50,436 bases of DNA from Ilumatobacter sp. (GTDB lineage Bacteria > Actinomycetota > Acidimicrobiia > Acidimicrobiales > Ilumatobacteraceae): positions 1-50,436 of the forward strand of contig JAGQSS010000004.1 of the NCBI GenBank assembly GCA_020439405.1, in the 5' to 3' direction. Positions 8,953 through 17,605 of this stretch are shown here, piece after piece. Position 1 is the first letter of the stretch. Each line of letters starts with the position of its first letter. Made by a program: the position numbers and the translations under genes. The notes below the pieces were generated by a model. The model saw nothing but the letters and a program-made list of their open reading frames with translations, was not told the origin of the DNA and did not search any database.

Positions 8953-10259
8953 CGCTGTGGTTCGACTTCACCACCACGATCAGGAATCAGGGTCGGAGCG
9001 GCATCGCCGGCGCCGAGTGGAACATCGGGCAGGCGCTCCTCGAAGCGACTCCCGACCTGCGCTGTTTCGAACTCGCCGGTCGCAAGGGCCTCGTCGAGAT
9101 CGACCCGCGCGTCCGGTTGGCCGGAGCCGTCTACGCTTCCTCGTCCGGTGGCACTGCGATCGTCGTCAACGTCACCCCGACGTGGCGCGATCGTGTACGA
9201 GTCGGACTCCGGTCCCGTCTGGGACGACGCGCCGACCCGTACATCCGGGCGATGTCGAGGGTGTACCAGGCACCTGCCACCATGCGAACGTGGCTGCGAG
9301 AACCGCGCCGGCCGCGACCGGCGGCTCGTCCAGACCTGGCGCTGCTCGGCGACGTCGTTCGCAGCGACGACGTCGTCATCTCGATGGGAGCGGATTGGGA
9401 CGGTGAACTCGCCGAGCGGTTGCTGGCACTCAGGCAGCGGACCGGTTGCACGATCGTCACCATGGTCTACGACCTCATCCCGCTGACCCACACTCATCTC
9501 GCGTTCCACAACGATCCGGCGCTGTTCACGCGCTACTACGACGCCCTGCTCGAGACGAGCGACCTGATCACCTGCATCTCGGAGCAGTCGCGTCTCGACC
9601 TCGTCGACTTCGCCGTGAGTCGGGGCAAGCCCGAACCGAACGCCGAGGTGCTCGTCCTCGGGGAGACGCCGCCTCCACCCATCACCGCCGACGACCGCCA
9701 GGACTTCTACCTCTGTGTCGGAACCGTCGAGCGGCGGAAGAACCTCGAGCTCGTCTACGACGCGCTCCGCATCCTCGAGTCGGCAGGGCGGCCGGTCCCG
9801 ACCGTGGTGGTCGCCGGGGCCATCGGGTGGGGCAACGACGATTTCCTCGCCGAGATCCGAACGAGTACGACCGAAGCCAGCCGTGCCATGGTGTTCCTCG
9901 GGGCCGTCGACGACGACGTGCTCGAGCGCTTGTACCGAACCGCGAGGGGTTTGCTCTTCCCGTCGGTGTTCGAAGGATGGGGGCTTCCCGTGCGTGAGGC
10001 CGCCGTTCGCGGCTGTCCGGTCGCCATCAGCGACAGCCCGGCCATCCGTCAGGCCGCCGGCACCTACGAAGGAGCAACGGTGCTCCCGAGCAACGACGCC
10101 GGCCCATGGGCGGACTACCTCGACCGGGGCCCGACCGCGACGGTAACGGCACGGGTTCGACCCTGGTCCGATGTGGCCGCCGACCTGCTGCGACTCGTCG
10201 CGTCGGAGGCCGGTGGAGCCGGGGCGACGCCAGGCGGCGCGATGCAGTCGTCCGGATAG
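8949..10259 (+). CDS. GT4 family glycosyltransferase
   Basis: The 436-residue protein starts at ATG 8949, overlapping the previous stop, with TLWFDFTTTIRNQGRSGIAG; the same frame is open far upstream but without sense. Motifs are YDLIPLTHTHLAFHN near residue 172, CISEQSRLDLVDF near 208, VGTVERRKNLEL near 255 and EGWGLPVREAAVRG near 340. This is the fourth GT4 unit of the same type in a row, counting the first GT4 domain of the fusion protein. Its TAG stop at 10257-10259 forms part of the -10 box proposed for the next gene. Confidence 0.85.
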   Translation: MTLWFDFTTTIRNQGRSGIAGAEWNIGQALLEATPDLRCFELAGRKGLVEIDPRVRLAGAVYASSSGGTAIVVNVTPTWRDRVRVGLRSRLGRRADPYIRAMSRVYQAPATMRTWLREPRRPRPAARPDLALLGDVVRSDDVVISMGADWDGELAERLLALRQRTGCTIVTMVYDLIPLTHTHLAFHNDPALFTRYYDALLETSDLITCISEQSRLDLVDFAVSRGKPEPNAEVLVLGETPPPPITADDRQDFYLCVGTVERRKNLELVYDALRILESAGRPVPTVVVAGAIGWGNDDFLAEIRTSTTEASRAMVFLGAVDDDVLERLYRTARGLLFPSVFEGWGLPVREAAVRGCPVAISDSPAIRQAAGTYEGATVLPSNDAGPWADYLDRGPTATVTARVRPWSDVAADLLRLVASEAGGAGATPGGAMQSSG

Positions 10260-10262
10260 GCT
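10257..10262 (+). promoter_or_regulatory. -10 box TAGGCT overlapping a stop codon, leaderless-type, for wzt
   Basis: TAGGCT includes the TAG stop of the upstream GT4 gene and is followed by 7 nt and ATG 10270. The spacing matches the other leaderless-type starts in the window and suggests an internal promoter for the exporter genes. Confidence 0.5.
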
Positions 10263-10269
10263 CCGCCCA

Positions 10270-11457
10270 ATGGCCACCGGTGACGTCGTCGTCGACGGAC
10301 TGTGGAAGACGTTCCGCATCTACCAACAACGCAGCTCGACCCTGAAGCAGGCCGTTCTCCGACGCGGGAACGAGGTCTACGAGGAGTTCTGGGCACTTCG
10401 CGACGTGACGTTCGAGGTGCCTGCAGGGACCACCGTCGGGCTGATCGGCGCGAACGGAGCGGGCAAGAGCACGATGCTCAAGGTGTTGTCGCGGATCCTG
10501 GTTCCGGACAAAGGGAGTGTGCACGTCGACGGGAAGGTCTCGGCGTTGCTGGAGCTCGGAGCCGGCTTCCACCCCGAACTGAGCGGACGCGAGAACGTCT
10601 TCCTCAACGGGACGATCCTCGGGATGACCCAAGCCGACATCAACAGCCGGTTCGACGAGATCGTCGCCTTCGCCGGGCTCGAGCATGCGATCGACAACAC
10701 CGTCAAGACGTACTCGTCCGGCATGCAGGCCCGACTCGGCTTCGCGGTTGCCGTGGCGATCGAGCCCGACATCTTGATCGTCGACGAGGTGTTGGCAGTC
10801 GGCGACGAGGAGTTCCAGCGGCGGTCACTCGAACGGATGAACGAGCTGCGGTCGGGAGGCCGCACGGCGATTCTGGTCAGCCACGGTCTCGCCACCGTGC
10901 AGCAGGTCTGCGACACCGCAGTCTGGCTCGACCACGGTCAGGTGAAGGCGGTCGGTGGTGCTGAAGACGTCATCAATCAATACCTGAGGAGCGTGAGCCC
11001 CGACGTGCGACTCGATGCCAAGGGTCGCGAACACCTCGGGTCGGGAGAGATCGAGGTCGACGTCGAGATCACCAGCGGAGGGTCGGCCGTCGACGCGATC
11101 GAGTCCGGTACGCCGATCGAGGTCGACATGCGGTGGCGGGCCGACACGCCGCTGACCAATCTCCGCTTCCAGTTCCTCGTCCACGCGACCGACGGCCAGG
11201 TCGTCGCCGGCGACGTGATCCACGACGAGTCCGTCAACTCGGTCGGCGCCGGCCCCGGCGGATTGTGTTACAGCGTCCCCGGTTTCGACCTCCTCCCTGG
11301 TTCCTACCACCTGTCGGTGTCGGTGACCGATGCCCAGTCGGGACATCTCTACGACAGTGCGACGAACGTCGCGCATCTGGACGTCCACCCTCGTGGCAGC
11401 CAGATCGAGTTGCCGGGCTACGTACCGCTCGGCGGACGGTGGACGCGTCGTGGCTGA
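10270..11457 (+). CDS. wzt: ABC transporter ATPase of polysaccharide export, with C-terminal carbohydrate-binding domain
   Basis: The 395-residue protein is a Wzt/TagH-type ATPase. Walker A GANGAGKST is at about residues 60-68, the signature YSSGMQARLGFA near 148, and Walker B ILIVDEVLAVGD near 168, followed by the switch histidine in LVSHG. Residues ~255-395 form a beta-rich Wzt_C-like domain (STY-type loops, QFLVHATDGQVV). In E. coli O9a this domain recognises the capped non-reducing end of the glycan before export. The start at 10270 fits both the N-terminus and a -10 box 7 nt upstream. It overlaps the permease gene by 8 bp. With an FkbM methyltransferase in the same operon, recognition of a methylated end is a reasonable inference. 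Confidence 0.9.
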   Translation: MATGDVVVDGLWKTFRIYQQRSSTLKQAVLRRGNEVYEEFWALRDVTFEVPAGTTVGLIGANGAGKSTMLKVLSRILVPDKGSVHVDGKVSALLELGAGFHPELSGRENVFLNGTILGMTQADINSRFDEIVAFAGLEHAIDNTVKTYSSGMQARLGFAVAVAIEPDILIVDEVLAVGDEEFQRRSLERMNELRSGGRTAILVSHGLATVQQVCDTAVWLDHGQVKAVGGAEDVINQYLRSVSPDVRLDAKGREHLGSGEIEVDVEITSGGSAVDAIESGTPIEVDMRWRADTPLTNLRFQFLVHATDGQVVAGDVIHDESVNSVGAGPGGLCYSVPGFDLLPGSYHLSVSVTDAQSGHLYDSATNVAHLDVHPRGSQIELPGYVPLGGRWTRRG

Positions 11458-12292
11458 GAGCGTCGTCGGAGCGCTCAAGGAGGCATCGGGATACCGCGAC
11501 CTGATGTTCAACCTGACGCAGCGCGAGCTGCGGAGCCGGTATCGCCGGAGCTTTCTCGGTTGGGGGTGGTCACTTCTCCAGCCGGCGATGATGACGGCGG
11601 TCTACGCCATCATGCTCGGCTACTACCTCAAGGTCACGCCCGAGGCCGGCGATCCCAGCGGTATCGACGTCTACGCGTTCTTCCTGCTCGCAGGTTTGTT
11701 GCCCTTTAACTACTTCTCCGCGTCGCTGACGACCGGCATGGGCACCATCGTCAACGCCGGGGGACTCATGACCCGCGTCTGGTTCCCGCGTCTGCTCTTG
11801 CCGATGTCGTCGATCCTCGCCTTATCGGTGTCGCTCATGATCGAGATGGGCATCCTGGCGGTGGTCGTGGTCGCCTTCACACAGGAGTTCATGATCCTCG
11901 CGCTGCTGCCGGTCGCGATCGTGTTGGTGGTGCTCTTGGTGCTGTTCACCATGGGATCGGCGTTGTTCCTCACCGCGGCGAACGTGCGTTTCCGCGACGT
12001 CGAGTACCTCACCTCCGTGATGCTGCTCGCGTACTTCTACCTCACGCCGATTCTCTACTCGCCGACCTTCATTCCGCAGAAGGAACTGCCGCTCATCCCG
12101 CTCGACCTGCGCCAGATCGCGCTGGCGAACCCGATGGCTCGCTTCGCCATGGCGTTCCGGAACGTCTTCTACGACGTCCGACTCCCGGGCCTCCCGACCA
12201 TGTTGTGGCTGGTGTTCTGGTCCGTGTTGGCGTTCTACTTGGGCACCCGCTACTTCGTGCGGCGATCCGACCGCTTCGCCGAGATGATGTGA
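11450..12292 (+). CDS. wzm: ABC transporter permease of polysaccharide export
   Basis: The 280-residue integral membrane protein belongs to the ABC-2 type. The cytoplasmic amphipathic start LTQRELRSRYRRSFLGWGWS is characteristic of Wzm/TagG proteins, and about six membrane helices follow. GTG 11450 is chosen because it lies inside the wzt end (8-bp overlap) and gives the normal family length; an ATG much further upstream would add an out-of-family extension. It pairs with the ATPase upstream to move the lipid-linked glycan across the membrane. Its stop overlaps the next start (TGATG). It is similar to the second permease at 31384-32199, including the RSxLGWGWSLL motif. Confidence 0.9.
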   Translation: MAESVVGALKEASGYRDLMFNLTQRELRSRYRRSFLGWGWSLLQPAMMTAVYAIMLGYYLKVTPEAGDPSGIDVYAFFLLAGLLPFNYFSASLTTGMGTIVNAGGLMTRVWFPRLLLPMSSILALSVSLMIEMGILAVVVVAFTQEFMILALLPVAIVLVVLLVLFTMGSALFLTAANVRFRDVEYLTSVMLLAYFYLTPILYSPTFIPQKELPLIPLDLRQIALANPMARFAMAFRNVFYDVRLPGLPTMLWLVFWSVLAFYLGTRYFVRRSDRFAEMM

Positions 12293-14085
12293 TGCTCGGC
12301 GAGATCGGTGACATCGATCTGTCGAGGTTCGCAACCGCCGCCGAACTGTTCGACGAGTTGCGCCGATCCCGTGCCGAAGCCGTCGTCGTGCACGACGGTA
12401 CGGTGACGATCGACGACCACGGCCTCGCGGCGCTCGTCGATGCGCTGCGAGCGCCGATGGCGGCGACCGCCTCACCCGTGCCGCTCCCCGGAGCCGGCTC
12501 AGCGGCCGTCCTCGAAACCGCGCTCGACACGGAACTCCCGCCCGCCCCGTCGCTGCCGACCGCATGTCCGCGTCTCGCGGTGATCTCGGTCGACGCGGTT
12601 GCCAGTATCGGGTTGTCGACGCCTGGCCCGGGGACCGATGGCAGGGTCGGGTTCGCGTCGCTGTGCGACGCACTGACGAGCGGCGGCTGGCGTCACGTCG
12701 CTGCGCCCGGCGCCGTGCTCGACTGGGACCCGAGCGAGGTGTCAGGCGATGTGTGGCCGGACGGTGTCGCTGCCGAGGTGAGCGGGCCGGCCAACGATGG
12801 CCTCGAGACGCATCGGTTGTGGGCGCGCACGCGACTCCGTCCGATGTCCGTGCTGATCGACGGAGCGTGCGTCACCGACTCGATCCACAACGGCTCGCAG
12901 GCCGTGGTGCTCAATGTGGCGCAGGCGCTCCGTCGCGTCCGACCGGACGCCGAGGTGGGCCTCGCCGTGCCCAAGGAGCACGTGGCATCAACCGCACGGG
13001 TGCTGGCCGGTACCGGAGTCACCGTGACGGAGCGTGGCCGACTCGACCGGCGATTCGATGTCGTGTACCGGCCCTACCAGCTCCTCGATCCGGGGGAGGT
13101 CGACTGGCTGGTCGCGGCCGGCGAACGGCTCGTCGTCGCCCAACTCGACATGATCGCGTTCTCGAATCCGACGTACCACGTGCCGGCGCACTTTCACGCT
13201 GTCCGCAACCTGCAGCGATGGACGATGCGCCACGCGGACGGGGTGACGTTCATCAGCGACTTCGGACGTGCGACGGCGATCGGGGAGTGCCCCGATCTCG
13301 ACCCGCGACGGCTGTTCGTCGTGTCGTGCGGTGCCGACCCCACCCCGCCGCCGGGCGCGTCGCCGGCGCCGACCGTCGAAGGTCTCGTCGGCGGTCGCTT
13401 CATCGCGTGCGTCTCGGCGACCTTCCGCCACAAGAACCGTCAGCACGCGATCGGTGTCTTCGGCGAGCTGTACCGGCGCGGCGCCTACGACGGTCGACTC
13501 GTCGTTGCCGGGCCGGAGCCGTACTACGGCCGTTCGACCGAGGTCGACGACGAGGCGATCGCAGCGCTCGACCCTGCCACCCGCGAGCGGATCGTCCGTC
13601 TCGGTCAGGTCGACGAGGGGACGAAGTGGTGGTTGCTGCGATCCGCCGACCTCGTGCTCTATCCATCGATCATCGAGGGGTTCGGTCTGATCCCGTTCGA
13701 GGCCGCGTCCGTCGGGACGCCGTCGCTGAGCCACCGCGGCAGTGCGATCGCCGAGGTGCTCGACCCGGCGGCGACGGTGGTGGGGTGGGACCGGGTCGGG
13801 TGGGCGGATGCGGCAGCCGCGATCCTGGACGACCCGAACGAGCGCGAGCGGGTGCTCACCGGTGTCCGGAACGCGGCAGAGCGGCTCACCTGGGACCGCT
13901 CTGCCGAACTCGCGTGGGAAGCGTTCGAGTCGACGATCGCCCGGCCGAGATCGTCCTTCGTGGTCGAGGAAGGCGGGATCCGCTCGCGGACCGGCCGGCG
14001 ACCCGAGCGCTTGGCCACCGGCGTCTCGGCGATCCACTTCGGCAACCGGGTCCTCGGCTACCTCGAGCGTCGATTCGGCTCCTGA
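12292..14085 (+). CDS. GT4 glycosyltransferase with a degenerate GT2-like N-terminal half
   Basis: The 597-residue protein starts at ATG 12292, overlapping the wzm stop by 1 bp. Residues ~185-560 are a GT4 domain: SVLIDGACVTDSIHNGSQ near 183, FISDFGRAT, CVSATFRHKN near 378, and IIEGFGLIPFEAASVG near 458 with the acidic pair. The first ~170 residues look like a decayed GT2 fold (an AVVVHDGTV segment where the metal-binding acidic motif would sit, then RLAVISVDAVASIG and GWRHVAAPGAVLDWD). This GT2 reading is an inference from pattern only. It is the last gene of the forward operon, and its stop is 8 bp from the converging next gene. Confidence 0.8.
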   Translation: MLGEIGDIDLSRFATAAELFDELRRSRAEAVVVHDGTVTIDDHGLAALVDALRAPMAATASPVPLPGAGSAAVLETALDTELPPAPSLPTACPRLAVISVDAVASIGLSTPGPGTDGRVGFASLCDALTSGGWRHVAAPGAVLDWDPSEVSGDVWPDGVAAEVSGPANDGLETHRLWARTRLRPMSVLIDGACVTDSIHNGSQAVVLNVAQALRRVRPDAEVGLAVPKEHVASTARVLAGTGVTVTERGRLDRRFDVVYRPYQLLDPGEVDWLVAAGERLVVAQLDMIAFSNPTYHVPAHFHAVRNLQRWTMRHADGVTFISDFGRATAIGECPDLDPRRLFVVSCGADPTPPPGASPAPTVEGLVGGRFIACVSATFRHKNRQHAIGVFGELYRRGAYDGRLVVAGPEPYYGRSTEVDDEAIAALDPATRERIVRLGQVDEGTKWWLLRSADLVLYPSIIEGFGLIPFEAASVGTPSLSHRGSAIAEVLDPAATVVGWDRVGWADAAAAILDDPNERERVLTGVRNAAERLTWDRSAELAWEAFESTIARPRSSFVVEEGGIRSRTGRRPERLATGVSAIHFGNRVLGYLERRFGS

Positions 14086-14093
14086 CCGGGTCG

Positions 14094-15956
14094 CTACAGG
14101 CGGGTGTCGGCCTTCCGGAGTGGGGTGCCGTCGTTCTTGGCGGGGGTGTAGGCGTTCTTGGCGATGGTGCCGAGGTGGTCGGCGACGAGGTGGACCCAGG
14201 TGTGGGTGGAGTTGGTGTAGCAGACCTTGCCGTCGTTGCCGATGGGGGCGATGGCGACGTTGGGGTCGATGGTGCCGGGTCCGAAGTTGACGTTGGAGGC
14301 TTCGGGGCGGTTGGTGACGTTGGACGACAGGAGGAGTCCGTCGCCGCCGGCGGCGGCGCCGACGGGGGTGAGGTTGACGATGGCGGCGTCGCCGGGGTTG
14401 CCTGCGACGGTGAAGCACACGCGGTCGCCCGGAGCGACCGTCTTCGGTGCCGAGGGAAGATCGCCACCGGTTCGGGCCATGTTGCGTTTGAAGGTCGGCC
14501 ACGGGGCCTCGCCGAGCGAGGTGCCCGTGGTCCAGATCGTGACGACCATCTCGTCGCCGCCGTCGGTCTGGAGATTGCCGTTCTTGTCGCCGACGTTGAG
14601 CTGCACGATCCAGGTCTTCCCGCCGACTTCGGCGATCGTCGGTGTCGACATCGAGGCGAAGAGGGTGTGGGGATAGCTCGAACGAAGGACGGCCCGGGAA
14701 CTTCCGGTGATGGCGTCGAAGATCTTCATCTGCTGCTCACCCTGGACGACGGCCTCGAGACTGCCGTTGTGGTCGATGTCGGCGATGGCAACGCCACCGT
14801 AGGTTCCGGCGCCTGCGCTGCACGCTCCGTCGGTGACGCACTGCTGCCAGAGCAAGGTTCCCGAGCGATCGAAGGACATGAGCATGCCGCCTCCGGAGAC
14901 GACCCAGATGCGAGTCTGCCCGTTGACGGTGGCCACCGAGGGCGACCCCATCACTGGCCCGCCGGTGGGCGCGTTCCAGAGTGGCTGTCCGGTCTTTCCG
15001 TCGAGCGCCATGATCTTGTTCGCGGCGGGTCCGAGGAAGTACAGGCCGGTGCCGACGATCACGTCGAGCGCACCGTCGCCGTTCAGGTCGGCGAGTGCCG
15101 GGGTCGACCACACCACGGCATCGCGCACGTAGTAGCTCCACCGGACGCTGCCGTCCATGCGGAAGGCCCAGACGTATCCACCGTGGCCGTTGCCGTAGCA
15201 CGGTTGGGGCACGCCCGACCCGTCACAGTCGGCGCCGATCACGATCGAGTCGGTGCCGTCGCCGGTGATGTCGCCGACGACGGGGGAGCTCCAGACGGTG
15301 TCACGGAGCCATTGATGCATGTGGTCGAGCCGGGCACCGTCGGTGCCGCGGAAGACGTCGACCGTCTGACCCCAGCTCGAAGCGATGACGTCCGGGATGC
15401 CGTCGCCGTCCACATAGGCGACGGTCGGGGTACCGAACAAACCTTCGATCGCTCCGACGAACTCGGGTGCCACGTAGCGGTTGAAGATGGTGGTGGGATT
15501 CCCGCCCTTGAGCGAAAACGCCGCGAGCCGTCCGCCCGTGTTGGCGACGATGACGTCGTCGACGCCGTCGCGATTCACGTCGGCGATGACGGGCGAGGCT
15601 TGGGTGGCGCCGTGGCCGGTCTGGAGGTTCGCCCCACCGGGATCGACGGTGATCGTGCGTCCGGTCGCGGTCTCGTACACCCTGACCAGGCTGTTCATGC
15701 CGCCCGTGACGATCTCGGGCTGTCCGTCGCCGGTGACGTCGGCCACCGCCGGTGAGCTGAAGTTCGAGTTGGTCGCGAAGCCGAGGTCGTACCCGTTCAG
15801 GGGATACCGGATCGGGGCGCCTGGCGCCTCGGTCAGCGTGATGCCGGCGGCCTCGACCGTCGGGGACGTGTCGGGGCGACCGACCATGGTGGCGGCAAGG
15901 GCGAGCGACACCGCGAGGGGTGCAGCCCAGCGGGCGGATGTGCGGGACGAGATCAT
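14094..15956 (-). CDS. Secreted FG-GAP/VCBS repeat protein with conserved C-terminal domain
   Basis: The 620-residue protein has a signal peptide (RTSARWAAPLAVSLALAAT, cleavage probably near residues 30-37) and about seven FG-GAP-like blades, each with a calcium-loop motif such as DVTGDGQPE, DVNRDGVDD, DGDGIPD, DITGDGTDS and DLNGDGALD. This predicts an exported beta-propeller. The C-terminal ~110 residues (CFTVAGNPGDAAIVNLTPVG onward) form a separate domain with two Cys. Codon choice differs there: almost only ACC, CCC and GCC, while the propeller and neighbouring genes also use ACG, CCG and GCG freely. AGGTGA lies 5 nt before the ATG as a good Shine-Dalgarno. Its job on the cell surface is unknown; adhesion or glycan binding is possible. 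Confidence 0.8.
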   Translation of the reverse strand: MISSRTSARWAAPLAVSLALAATMVGRPDTSPTVEAAGITLTEAPGAPIRYPLNGYDLGFATNSNFSSPAVADVTGDGQPEIVTGGMNSLVRVYETATGRTITVDPGGANLQTGHGATQASPVIADVNRDGVDDVIVANTGGRLAAFSLKGGNPTTIFNRYVAPEFVGAIEGLFGTPTVAYVDGDGIPDVIASSWGQTVDVFRGTDGARLDHMHQWLRDTVWSSPVVGDITGDGTDSIVIGADCDGSGVPQPCYGNGHGGYVWAFRMDGSVRWSYYVRDAVVWSTPALADLNGDGALDVIVGTGLYFLGPAANKIMALDGKTGQPLWNAPTGGPVMGSPSVATVNGQTRIWVVSGGGMLMSFDRSGTLLWQQCVTDGACSAGAGTYGGVAIADIDHNGSLEAVVQGEQQMKIFDAITGSSRAVLRSSYPHTLFASMSTPTIAEVGGKTWIVQLNVGDKNGNLQTDGGDEMVVTIWTTGTSLGEAPWPTFKRNMARTGGDLPSAPKTVAPGDRVCFTVAGNPGDAAIVNLTPVGAAAGGDGLLLSSNVTNRPEASNVNFGPGTIDPNVAIAPIGNDGKVCYTNSTHTWVHLVADHLGTIAKNAYTPAKNDGTPLRKADTRL

Positions 15957-16015
15957 GTGGTCACCTACTCTGGCTTCCGTTTGTCATCGGCGTGCCACGT
16001 CAGGTGCTTGAGCCT

Positions 16016-17605
16016 TCAGCCGGCCGGGACCACCCGAATCACGAGGGGCCACTCCTGCAGCTGCTGGTCGACGTGCCACGTCCGTCCGCTCCAGTCCCCG
16101 AGTGTACGCGCACAGTCGTCGCTCCCGACCCCGGCGCACACCACCGCCAGGCCGGAATCACCCGTCCGGTCGACGACGTCACGAATCTCGTCTTCGATCG
16201 GATCGGATCGGTAGGTCACTCCGATCAGGTCGACTCCGGCGCTCCGTCCGGCGACGACGGCAGGCCACACCGACCAGTAGTTACCGGCGACGAGATCGGC
16301 GTCGAAATGCTCGGCGGCGTCGACGTAGACCTCGGACTGTTCGAGCAGTGGGACCTCGGTGCGGTGCACGACGATGATGGTCGCCACGACCGCGACCACG
16401 ACCCCTGCAAGCCCGGCGGCACCGAGCGCACGGGTTCGCCGCCACTCATCGGCGGTGTCGATCTCGTCGGCGGTCGGTACGTCGTTCGTCTCGCCGGCCG
16501 TCGTCCGAGACCGCAACGAACGGGTCCCGAGTACGAGCTCGGTCGTTGCCGCAGCGACGTACAGCATGAAGGTGACGTACAGGGGATAGAAGTACCGGTA
16601 CTCGTAGAGGTTCTGTTCGATCCAGGCGTTGGCGCTGAAGGCGACGAACCAGGCTCCCGCGAACAGGGGGACGACTGCGTACACAGCCAGTGCCCGCCGC
16701 CTCACGTGCTTCGCGGTGATCGCCACGACAATCACCGTCAGCACCACGATCACCGTGGCGAGGTTGTCACGCACCGAGCCGGCCACGTTGCCCGACACCT
16801 CGCGCATACCCTCCTCGACTCGGCTCCATCGGAACTCGTCGTAGGGATAGTCGACGTCCGGTCCGGTGTCGACAAGGGCACCGACGACGTCGGTGAGCAC
16901 GAACGCGACGGCGGACGCCGCGACGAACGCCACCGAGCGGCGAAGGCGTTGTGACGCATCGGCGTCGAGCAACCAGATCAGCGGGGACACCGCCAAGAGC
17001 GACGGGTTCAGGAACGTGGCGCCGACGAGGAGCACGGCAGCGATGACGTAGCGTCGCCCGGTCCACAGCCAAGATGCACCGATCCACGACAAGACGCTCA
17101 CGAAGTAGAGCTGTTCCACCGCGAACCGATAGCCGGTGCCGGTGTGGAACGGCACCATCACGATCAGCCCGGCGATCAACGTTGCCGCAGCGTGCTCGAA
17201 GCCACCGATTCGGAGTCCGCGCGCCCACGCGTGGAACGAAACGAACGCTGCCCCCGTGCCGAAGAAGGCGCCTGCGATCAGCATCGTCTGGAACCGGAAG
17301 TTCCAGATGGGATCGCGGATCGGCATCGTCAGGAGAGGGACGACGTTCGCGAGTCGATCCTGTCCCCAGTAGAAGACCGTCCACCGCTGAGTGGACATGA
17401 GCGACGGGAGCAGCGCATCGGCGTTCGTCGGGGCGAGGTACCGACGAACGGCGATCGCAACGAGCAGACATAGCACGACCGTGGTCGGAGCGGCTCGGCC
17501 GATCGTCGACCAGGGCGATCGACGTGGCCGTCCGTCGGTAGGCGTCGCGGGATCGTCCTCGGCCCCGGCGTCGACCGACGAGACGTCGATGTCAGGCGCG
17601 TCCAC
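16016..17605 (-). CDS. Polytopic membrane protein of a glycan locus (GT-C-like)
   Basis: The 529-residue protein has an acidic disordered N-terminus, a first helix near residues 38-52 (TTVVLCLLVAIAV), a long outer loop containing QRWTVFYWGQDRL, and about nine further hydrophobic helices. The soluble end carries two Cys (VVCAGVGSDDCART). It starts with GTG 17605, overlapping the end of the upstream GT2 gene by 14 bp, so the two are probably co-translated. Pairing a GT2 of the dolichyl-phosphate-mannose-synthase type with a GT-C-like membrane protein would fit a polyprenyl-phosphate-sugar system acting outside the membrane. No enzyme name can be assigned. Confidence 0.65.
   Translation of the reverse strand: MDAPDIDVSSVDAGAEDDPATPTDGRPRRSPWSTIGRAAPTTVVLCLLVAIAVRRYLAPTNADALLPSLMSTQRWTVFYWGQDRLANVVPLLTMPIRDPIWNFRFQTMLIAGAFFGTGAAFVSFHAWARGLRIGGFEHAAATLIAGLIVMVPFHTGTGYRFAVEQLYFVSVLSWIGASWLWTGRRYVIAAVLLVGATFLNPSLLAVSPLIWLLDADASQRLRRSVAFVAASAVAFVLTDVVGALVDTGPDVDYPYDEFRWSRVEEGMREVSGNVAGSVRDNLATVIVVLTVIVVAITAKHVRRRALAVYAVVPLFAGAWFVAFSANAWIEQNLYEYRYFYPLYVTFMLYVAAATTELVLGTRSLRSRTTAGETNDVPTADEIDTADEWRRTRALGAAGLAGVVVAVVATIIVVHRTEVPLLEQSEVYVDAAEHFDADLVAGNYWSVWPAVVAGRSAGVDLIGVTYRSDPIEDEIRDVVDRTGDSGLAVVCAGVGSDDCARTLGDWSGRTWHVDQQLQEWPLVIRVVPAG

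Noticed and set aside
2905-10319. Long reverse-strand frames opposite the glycosyltransferase operon
   Set aside because: They lie antisense to clear GT4 genes, have Arg/Asp-rich nonsense composition and no motifs.
12564-15755. Forward reading frame of over 1000 codons
   Set aside because: It crosses two well-supported genes on opposite strands and is rich in Arg, Gly and Val without any domain; it is a GC-driven shadow.
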